64,000 nucleotides of DNA from Sphingobium fuliginis (GTDB lineage: Bacteria; Pseudomonadota; Alphaproteobacteria; Sphingomonadales; Sphingomonadaceae): assembly GCF_004152845.1 (NCBI RefSeq), contig NZ_SEON01000002.1, positions 62,001-126,000 on the forward strand. Direction: 5' to 3'. Under the pieces are notes generated by a model. That model saw only the letters and a list, made by a program, of their open reading frames with translations. It did no database searches and was not told where the DNA came from. Positions 58,702 to 64,000 of the stretch are shown here, piece after piece. The number at the start of each line of letters is the position of its first letter. The stretch's first letter is position 1. A program made the position numbers and the translations under genes.

Positions 58702-61637
58702 CAGCTTGTCTCAGTCGAACGGCTTTGGTTGAGCGCGAACAGGCGGGCGAGGATTTCGTCATCGTCCAGCCGCCCCGCGCGCCAGTCGTCTCCCCAGCCA
58801 TAGGCGTCGGCGACGGCCGCATCGAGCGCGGCATGGGCGTTCGCCAGCCATTGCGGACGGACGTTGTAAAGGTTGGTCAGCGTGCGTTTCTTCAATTCCT
58901 TCGCCGCCGCCTCGTCCCTGGGCAGGATGCGGTCGGGATAGCCCGGCACCACTTCGCGCTCGCGCACCACCAGATCGGCGGGGTTGAGCCAGTTCTCGCG
59001 CAGTTCATTCAGCCGCGCCGCTGCGGCGGCGATGGCCAGCGCGCGGCGATCGTCGGCATAGTCGGCAGCGGGGATGTTCGGAGTCAGGCCTTCGGGGAAA
59101 GGGAAAGTCAGATAGACGAAGGAGGCATTGTACCGGCGCTGATTGCCAGCGCCGATCCGATTACCGAAATACGTGCACCACACCTCGTGAAATGTGCTCT
59201 GCAAGACCCCAAAGCCAGTCAGGCCCGCGTGTGGAAAAGCGTAGAGACTCTTGTCGGGAATTAGTGATGCGGAAAGAAACCTGAACAAGCGATACTCGGT
59301 GGTCTCGGCTGTGGCTAAGTAGGAATCAACGGTCTTCAAGGCCGCCCGCATGCCCTCCCTTGACCTGTGGGCCTCCCACCATTTTGGATTTTGGCCAACG
59401 GTCGCCTTCCTGTACTCTGGAAAGTTAACCAACTCTCCATCGCGATGAGGGTCGTAAACTGCCTTTCGAAGATGCTCGAAGGGTGCTTCAAACTCGCTGG
59501 CCTCGCTCTCACTCAGCCCTTTAGGAAAGTCGATCAAGAACTCTTCCGTGGGGCGCCCAACAATATCTTCCGTAGATGCGTATGCGGAAACAACATCGGA
59601 GTTGGGTTTTCCGTTTGGGTTGAGGGGCGCGATAAGCCAATCGATTGCTTGCGCGCGATCAACCGACAACGGCCCACTCTGCTGAACGCCGATGAAGACG
59701 GAATTTGCGTTCTCGCGAAGTTTTGCGACGGAACTCGTGTCCTGACCGGAGGTGAGGTTCGGATTGATCTGCTCGACTTCCCGCCCGTTAAGGCGAAGGC
59801 AGGGTGTAGGCTCGTCCTTTTGAGCGAAGCAAACGAGGGAGACCCTGACCGCCGCTCCATCGACGACCCACGGCTCATTTTGCCATGCTTCATAGATATT
59901 TGCGTCCTCTGCCAGCTTCTGAAGGACTGGTAAGTTCACATTCTTGGCAATTGCCTTGGTTGATACAAACCCACTGCGACTAACAATCCCTTCGGCGAGC
60001 ATCGACCTCGATTTCTCGAACCAGTAACAGACGAGATCGGAAAATGCGGAGATTCTGCCGGAGTAGACATCCCGGATTACCCTCGTAGCGTCCTCTCCCA
60101 TCGTGCGCTTCATACTCTTTCCGCCCAAGAAAGGCGGGTTTCCAACTATCACTGTGGCGATCGGCCAGCGCGCTTCCTGCCACTCGTTTCTTCCCTCATC
60201 GAAGAATACCAGCGCATCCCGACACTCGATCGTATCCAGCGGGCGCAGAATCGGGTTCTTCGCCGCCTCAAAACCATTGCGCCGCATCCACTGGATTTCG
60301 CCGATCCACACGCTGACCCGCGCGAGTTCGGCGGCGTAGGGATTGAGTTCGATCCCCAGCATGCATTCCGGCCCGACGCGCGGGAAGCCGCGGGGCAGGC
60401 CCAGCGCCTCGGCATCGAGATTGGCGCGATGTTCGATATCCTTCAGCGCCTTAAGCGCGACATAGAGGAAGTTGCCCGATCCGCAGGCGGGGTCGAGCAC
60501 GCGAAAATTCGCCAGCCGTTCGATGAAGGCGGAGTGGATCGCCGCCGCCTCGGCCAGCATTCGCGTCGCCCGACCGCGTTCCGCCGGCTTCAGCAGCTTT
60601 TCGGCGGTGCGTTTGGGCGCGTTTTCCACCAGCGCGGTCATCTTCGCCAGCGCCTCGGCCCATTCTGCCTCCAGCGGCTCAATGATCACCGGGCGGATAA
60701 TCATCATGATCTTGTCACGATCGGTATAATGCGCACCCAGTTGGCTGCGCTTGGCGGGATCGAGCCCGCGTTCGAACAGCGTGCCCAGGATCGATGGATC
60801 GATCTGGCTCCAGTCGCGCCGCGCGGCAGCGAGCAACTGGTCGATGTCCTCGCTTTCGACCGGCAGCACGCTGGCGTCGGTGAACAGCCCGCCGTTGAAC
60901 CAGTCGATCGGCGTGAAATCGATGTCCCCGCCCTCCGCCATCGCGCCGAACAGCTTGGCGGCATTGCCCTCGAACCGCTCGGGTCGCACCCGGCTGGCGG
61001 TCAGCATCTTCGTGAACAGATTGTCGGGCAGGAGACCGACATCCTCAGCGAACATGCAGAAGACAAGCTGGTTGACGAAATGGGCCACCCGGTGCGGCTC
61101 GTGCCCCCGGTCGCGCAGCCGCTGCGCGATGCCAGCGAATTCGCGCGCGGTCTCCTCGGTCAGTTCCTGGCGCGACTTGGCGGGCCTGAACTGTTCGGGA
61201 TCGAGGAAGGCGGCCTTCAGCCGATCGCGCACCGCGCCGTCGGTCAGGTCGTCCAGCGCGATCTCGTGCGTTTCCTGGACGCTGTTGGTCCAGTTGGTGC
61301 GGATCACGATCCGGTTCATGTCGGATACGATCAGCAGCGGCGGATTTTCCAGCGCCACCGAATATTGCAGCAACTGGGCATAGGCCTTGTCGAGATTGGC
61401 GTGCCGGCCCTTATATTCCCAGCCGAAGCATTCGCGGCGCCAGACATCGGCCCAGCCGTTGCCGCCGCTTGTTTTGTTCGCGCCCTTTTCGAAAGTGAAC
61501 CACTCGCCCTTGGGATCGGCCGAGACCGGATCGAGGATGCCGAGCAGCGCGCACAGATCGTTGAAATGGCTCTGCGACGCGGACCGCTCCTTCAGCTCGA
61601 CGTTGCGCCATTTCTTAAGAAAATCTTGCGGTTTCAT
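58701..61637 (-). CDS. MmeI-like type IIL restriction-modification enzyme
   Basis: A single 978-residue chain appears to hold both nuclease and DNA methyltransferase. The N-terminal part has the PD-(D/E)XK pattern Asp64-x9-Glu74-x-Lys76 (GWADVWRRECFGWEYKG), as in MmeI. A helical connector follows. The adenine methyltransferase domain carries DPACGSGNF (Asp382) and the catalytic NPPF (500-503). Residues about 620-860 should be the target-recognition domain, and the C-terminus is helical. MmeI itself has 919 residues. No separate specificity or methylase gene is needed in this class. The stretch 59160-60160 is clearly more AT-rich than the ends, suggesting exchange of the recognition region. 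Confidence 0.88.
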   Translation of the reverse strand: MKPQDFLKKWRNVELKERSASQSHFNDLCALLGILDPVSADPKGEWFTFEKGANKTSGGNGWADVWRRECFGWEYKGRHANLDKAYAQLLQYSVALENPPLLIVSDMNRIVIRTNWTNSVQETHEIALDDLTDGAVRDRLKAAFLDPEQFRPAKSRQELTEETAREFAGIAQRLRDRGHEPHRVAHFVNQLVFCMFAEDVGLLPDNLFTKMLTASRVRPERFEGNAAKLFGAMAEGGDIDFTPIDWFNGGLFTDASVLPVESEDIDQLLAAARRDWSQIDPSILGTLFERGLDPAKRSQLGAHYTDRDKIMMIIRPVIIEPLEAEWAEALAKMTALVENAPKRTAEKLLKPAERGRATRMLAEAAAIHSAFIERLANFRVLDPACGSGNFLYVALKALKDIEHRANLDAEALGLPRGFPRVGPECMLGIELNPYAAELARVSVWIGEIQWMRRNGFEAAKNPILRPLDTIECRDALVFFDEGRNEWQEARWPIATVIVGNPPFLGGKSMKRTMGEDATRVIRDVYSGRISAFSDLVCYWFEKSRSMLAEGIVSRSGFVSTKAIAKNVNLPVLQKLAEDANIYEAWQNEPWVVDGAAVRVSLVCFAQKDEPTPCLRLNGREVEQINPNLTSGQDTSSVAKLRENANSVFIGVQQSGPLSVDRAQAIDWLIAPLNPNGKPNSDVVSAYASTEDIVGRPTEEFLIDFPKGLSESEASEFEAPFEHLRKAVYDPHRDGELVNFPEYRKATVGQNPKWWEAHRSREGMRAALKTVDSYLATAETTEYRLFRFLSASLIPDKSLYAFPHAGLTGFGVLQSTFHEVWCTYFGNRIGAGNQRRYNASFVYLTFPFPEGLTPNIPAADYADDRRALAIAAAAARLNELRENWLNPADLVVREREVVPGYPDRILPRDEAAAKELKKRTLTNLYNVRPQWLANAHAALDAAVADAYGWGDDWRAGRLDDDEILARLFALNQSRSTETS

Positions 61638-62032
61638 GCGCCCCCGGAAACAAGTGGTTGGGCCCGCGTCAATTTTGCTCAGCCACGGCTCTTTAGTAGC
61701 GAATCAACGCGATGGAGCAATCACCAAGAGTGCGCTGCTGCGTGACACCCTCATATGACACCAGCGGCAGGTTCCCGCCGGATGCTGCCATCCAACGGCC
61801 GCCGGAGAACGGCTGCACCTGGTCGCAAGCTGCCCAAGCTGAGTATGCGAGAGAGGCCCCGGTTAAGGTTGAAAAGCATGCCCGCGAATCACGACTGCCA
61901 TTCACATTCGGGAATCGAACCTATATAAATTAACACCTTGATGGTGCGATTGATGGATATAGCTTATTCGAATTCGATCTTATCATTTTAATACAACATC
62001 ATACGTCAATAATTCGATTCCGGCTCGTCCCG
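61638..62032. other. Right end of the island, no convincing gene
   Basis: One minus-strand frame (61693-61905, GTG start) encodes a 70-residue sequence ending GDCSIALIRY that could be a gene remnant, but it lacks a ribosome binding site. GGAATCGAACC near 61914-61924 resembles an inverted tRNA T-arm. AT-rich sequence (61,920-62,010) precedes attR, 5 bases before the permease stop. Confidence 0.45.
62013..62027 (+). repeat. Right attachment-site repeat of the island
   Basis: This is an exact copy of TTCGATTCCGGCTCG from the tRNA-Cys T-arm, in the same orientation. The flanking host gene ends 6 bases further on (stop at 62033 on the minus strand), so host sequence resumes here. Confidence 0.82.
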
Positions 62033-62824
62033 TCAGGCGATCAACCGCCATCCCACCACCACCAACACCGCCGCCAGCAAGGGCTGAAGGACGCGGTCCG
62101 ACGTGCGCGTCGCCAGCAGAGACCCGATCACGATGCCCGGCAGCGATCCGGCCAGCAGGTTGACCAGCAGCACGGGGTTGACGTTGCCGATCCACAAATG
62201 GCCAAGCCCGGCCACCAGGGTCAGGGGCACGGCATGGACGATGTCGGTCGCCACCAGCCGCTGCATCCGCATGCGCAGCGGGTAGAGCGCCAGCAGCAGC
62301 GTCGCCCCGATCGCCCCTGCCCCGACCGAAGTCAGCGTCACCATCGCGCCCAGCAACGCCCCCGCCAGCACGGTCAATGCCGGCTGCCAGCGGGTAAAGC
62401 GGTCGGCCGTGCCGACCCGGCGGGCCAGCGCCCATTGATGGAACCGCCCGCGCAGCAAGGTCGCGACCGCCGTGCCGATCAGCACCACGCCCAGCGCGCC
62501 CGTGATCACGCCGGTCTTGATCTGCCCCAGATGCATCTGCGACAGGATCGCCAGGACGATCAGCGATGCGGGAATGCTGCCGATCATCAGGCGCTTTACC
62601 ACATCATAGTCCGGGCCGCCCTCCGCGCCGCCCTGATGGTGGTGCACCGCGCCCCCGACCGCCTTGGTGATCGATGCGAACCACAGGTCGGTGCCGACCG
62701 CCGTGGTGGGCGCGACGCCGAACAGCAGGATCAGGATCGGCGCCATCAGCGATCCACCCCCCACGCCGGTCATGCCAACCATCAGGCCGACAAAAAGGCC
62801 CGCGATCGCGTGCAACCAATCCAT
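62033..62824 (-). CDS. TauE/SafE (TSUP) family permease
   Basis: The 263-residue protein has about eight membrane helices in two similar halves. The first contains GLFVGLMVGMTGVGGGSLMAPILILLFG, and the second TVLAGALLGAMVTLTSVGAGAIG; these glycine-rich repeats are the TSUP signature. The family moves sulfite, sulfonates, sulfoacetate or other organic anions; no substrate is indicated here. ATG 62824 follows GGGGCGGA; ATG 62842 lacks a ribosome binding site. The 3' end is adjacent to the island border and appears intact. Confidence 0.87.
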   Translation of the reverse strand: MDWLHAIAGLFVGLMVGMTGVGGGSLMAPILILLFGVAPTTAVGTDLWFASITKAVGGAVHHHQGGAEGGPDYDVVKRLMIGSIPASLIVLAILSQMHLGQIKTGVITGALGVVLIGTAVATLLRGRFHQWALARRVGTADRFTRWQPALTVLAGALLGAMVTLTSVGAGAIGATLLLALYPLRMRMQRLVATDIVHAVPLTLVAGLGHLWIGNVNPVLLVNLLAGSLPGIVIGSLLATRTSDRVLQPLLAAVLVVVGWRLIA

Positions 62825-63155
62825 ATTCCGCCCCAAACTCATTACGTCGTGAAATCGACCGACGTGTAAGGCCGAAAAACCATGCCAGCCAGCCCCCTTT
62901 TGGATTGGAAATTTATCGTCGCCAAAACAAATGCTGTTGAATGCATGAATGGCGCGATCCCCTCGACTTTCCGCGCCCGCCTCGTCTAAAGACCATTGGA
63001 CAATGCGCCTTCATGGTGCATGGCGTCGCCGGCCCTTTTCGCCTCCCGGCCACCCAGCGGCATCCTGATATGAGCGGGTGGGAGGGGCAGAGAACCGGCA
63101 CCGCATCGAAATTGGCTCTTTCGCGCATTTCCAAACAGGCTCTAAAGACAGGGGC
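62825..63155. other. Divergent intergenic region between permease and GST genes
   Basis: About 330 bases with no gene and no clear repeat. Promoters for both flanking genes should lie here. An open frame from 63078 precedes the GST start but has no ribosome binding site. Confidence 0.45.
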
Positions 63156-63830
63156 ATGATGAAGCTGTTCATTGGCAACAAGGCCTATTCGAGCTGGTCG
63201 CTGCGCGGCTGGCTGGCGTGCAAGCTGTCCGGCCTTCCCTTCGAGGAAGTGGTCGTGCCGCTTTATGACGAGGCATGGGAGAAGCGGCGCGAAGGCGACG
63301 AATTCGCGCCCTCTTCCGGCAAGGTGCCCATATTGTGGGACGGCGATGACATCGTCGTGTGGGACAGCCTGGCGATCGTCGAATATCTGAACGAAAAGTC
63401 GGGCGGCGACAGGTTCTGGCCGGCCGATACCGCCGCGCGGGCCATGGCCCGTTCGATGGCGGCGGAAATGCATTCAAGCTTCGCCGCGTTGCGCCGCGAG
63501 CACAGCATGAACATCCGCCAGATCTATGCCCCCGTCCCGCCGTCCGAAGCGGTGACTCAGGACATAGCCCGCATCATGCAGCTCTGGGCGCAGGCCCGCG
63601 CCCGCCATGGCGGCGAGGGAGAATTTCTGTTCGGAGACTTCAGTGCGGTCGATGTGATGTTCGCGCCGGTCGTGACGCGCTTCATCACCTATCAACTGCC
63701 CGTGCCGCGCTTTGCGGAGGCTTATATGCGCGCGGTCATCAACCATCCCTGGATGCAGGAATGGATCGGCGGCGCCCAGGCGGAAGAATGGGTGATCGAC
63801 AAGTTCGAAACACCGCCGCAATTGGGGTGA
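63156..63830 (+). CDS. gst: Glutathione S-transferase family protein
   Basis: The 224-residue protein has the GST layout. The thioredoxin-like N-terminal domain begins KLFIGNKAYSSWSLRGWLACK, with the SSWSLR active-site region, followed by GKVPILWDGDDIVVWDSLAIVEYL, where the Pro after Val is the conserved cis-proline and DS contacts glutathione. The C-terminal helical domain has GDFSAVDVMFAPVVTRF. ATG at 63156 or 63159 may be used (ATGATG). The substrate is unknown. Confidence 0.92.
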   Translation: MMKLFIGNKAYSSWSLRGWLACKLSGLPFEEVVVPLYDEAWEKRREGDEFAPSSGKVPILWDGDDIVVWDSLAIVEYLNEKSGGDRFWPADTAARAMARSMAAEMHSSFAALRREHSMNIRQIYAPVPPSEAVTQDIARIMQLWAQARARHGGEGEFLFGDFSAVDVMFAPVVTRFITYQLPVPRFAEAYMRAVINHPWMQEWIGGAQAEEWVIDKFETPPQLG

Positions 63831-63851
63831 GGCCGGTTTTGGCCAATCCAA

Positions 63852-63990
63852 GACATTCCCCTCCCACAGGCGGGAGGGGTTAGGGGTGGGTGCGAGCGCA
63901 GCGAGCTTCCAGCTTAGCCGTTGAAAATTCACGCTGATGTCGTGCCAGCCCACCCCCTAGCCCCCTCCCGCCTGCGGGAGGGGGAATGGC
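63852..63990 (-). repeat. MITE-like 139-bp repeat, copy B, inverted relative to copy A
   Basis: This element is the reverse complement of 23671-23809 with about six mismatches counted by eye, most of them in one hairpin loop. It begins 21 bases after the GST stop. Equal length and matching ends show these are full copies of one element. Confidence 0.87.
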
Positions 63991-64000
63991 AGGAATCCAC

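Larger units (their letters stand above)
48598..62027. mobile_element. Genomic island integrated in tRNA-Cys, about 13.4 kb, with defence cargo
   Basis: The boundaries are the two copies of TTCGATTCCGGCTCG (48598-48612 in the tRNA and 62013-62027 beside the permease stop). A tyrosine integrase begins 170 bases inside the left end. Contents from left to right are: integrase, TraA-DUF6118 relic, truncated ParB-like gene, AlpA-type regulator, SIR2-HerA, two small genes and an MmeI-like enzyme. Composition of the right half is visibly more AT-rich than the host genes. No complete conjugation genes remain, so it is probably mobilised only by others. Confidence 0.85.

Noticed and set aside
58445..58834. 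Minus- and plus-strand frames beside the MmeI-like gene
   Set aside because: They overlap the 3' end of the large gene and the terminator hairpin and show no natural protein pattern.

Overview
The window is high-GC alphaproteobacterial chromosome. Gene content and order (def/recR beside fmt-truA, fsa-priA, an atpHAGDC cluster, yfgM-bamB-der, a short PopZ-like DUF2497 protein, a TonB-dependent receptor, many palindromic intergenic repeats) fit the Sphingomonadales, most likely a Sphingobium or Sphingomonas-like genome. This is a judgement from gene content, not from a database search.

Layout. Positions 1-10,200 hold housekeeping genes: def (cut by the window edge), recR, fmt, truA, a queuosine-precursor transporter, tRNA-Arg(UCU), an OafA-type acyltransferase, a fructose-6-phosphate aldolase and priA. 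Positions 10,000-14,460 carry a DUF1289 protein, a secreted HExxH protein with TPRs, Ada, and a membrane-bound trypsin-like protease. Positions 14,676-20,711 are the F1 ATP synthase operon, interrupted by two genes that are not ATPase subunits: a LysE-family exporter between atpA and atpG, and an unknown protein between atpD and atpC. Positions 21,000-30,600 hold a CpaF/TadA ATPase, a secreted methyltransferase, a DMT permease, OsmC, a PRC-barrel protein, a hydrolase, a DUF2292-TonB receptor pair and panB. Positions 30,657-34,984 are yfgM-bamB-der-tusA plus an orphan HPt protein. Positions 35,000-48,350 hold an LLM oxidoreductase, an acyltransferase, a chromosomal HerA-type ATPase, a MATE exporter, valS, an S9 peptidase, the PopZ-like protein, a TolC-type channel and a Pcm-like methyltransferase.

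The accessory region is a genomic island of about 13.4 kb (48,598-62,027) inserted at the 3' end of tRNA-Cys(GCA). It is bounded by an exact 15-bp repeat (TTCGATTCCGGCTCG), and a tyrosine integrase lies just inside the left end. Its left half is the remnant of a conjugative element: a ParB-like gene whose 3' end runs out of frame into a TraA relaxase fragment, which is itself fused to the end of a DUF6118 gene, plus an AlpA-type regulator. Its right half is a defence cargo: a SIR2-HerA pair with a 4-nt start/stop overlap, two small unrecognised genes, and a 978-residue MmeI-like (type IIL) restriction-modification enzyme whose middle is visibly more AT-rich than its ends. An 8-nt sequence upstream of the SIR2 gene can pair either with an upstream copy or with the SIR2 ribosome binding site, which suggests possible translational control.

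After the island come a TauE/SafE-family permease and a glutathione S-transferase. A 139-bp MITE-like repeat occurs twice in opposite orientation (23,671-23,809 and 63,852-63,990), and several shorter palindromes sit between genes. No CRISPR array, rRNA gene or insertion sequence was seen.
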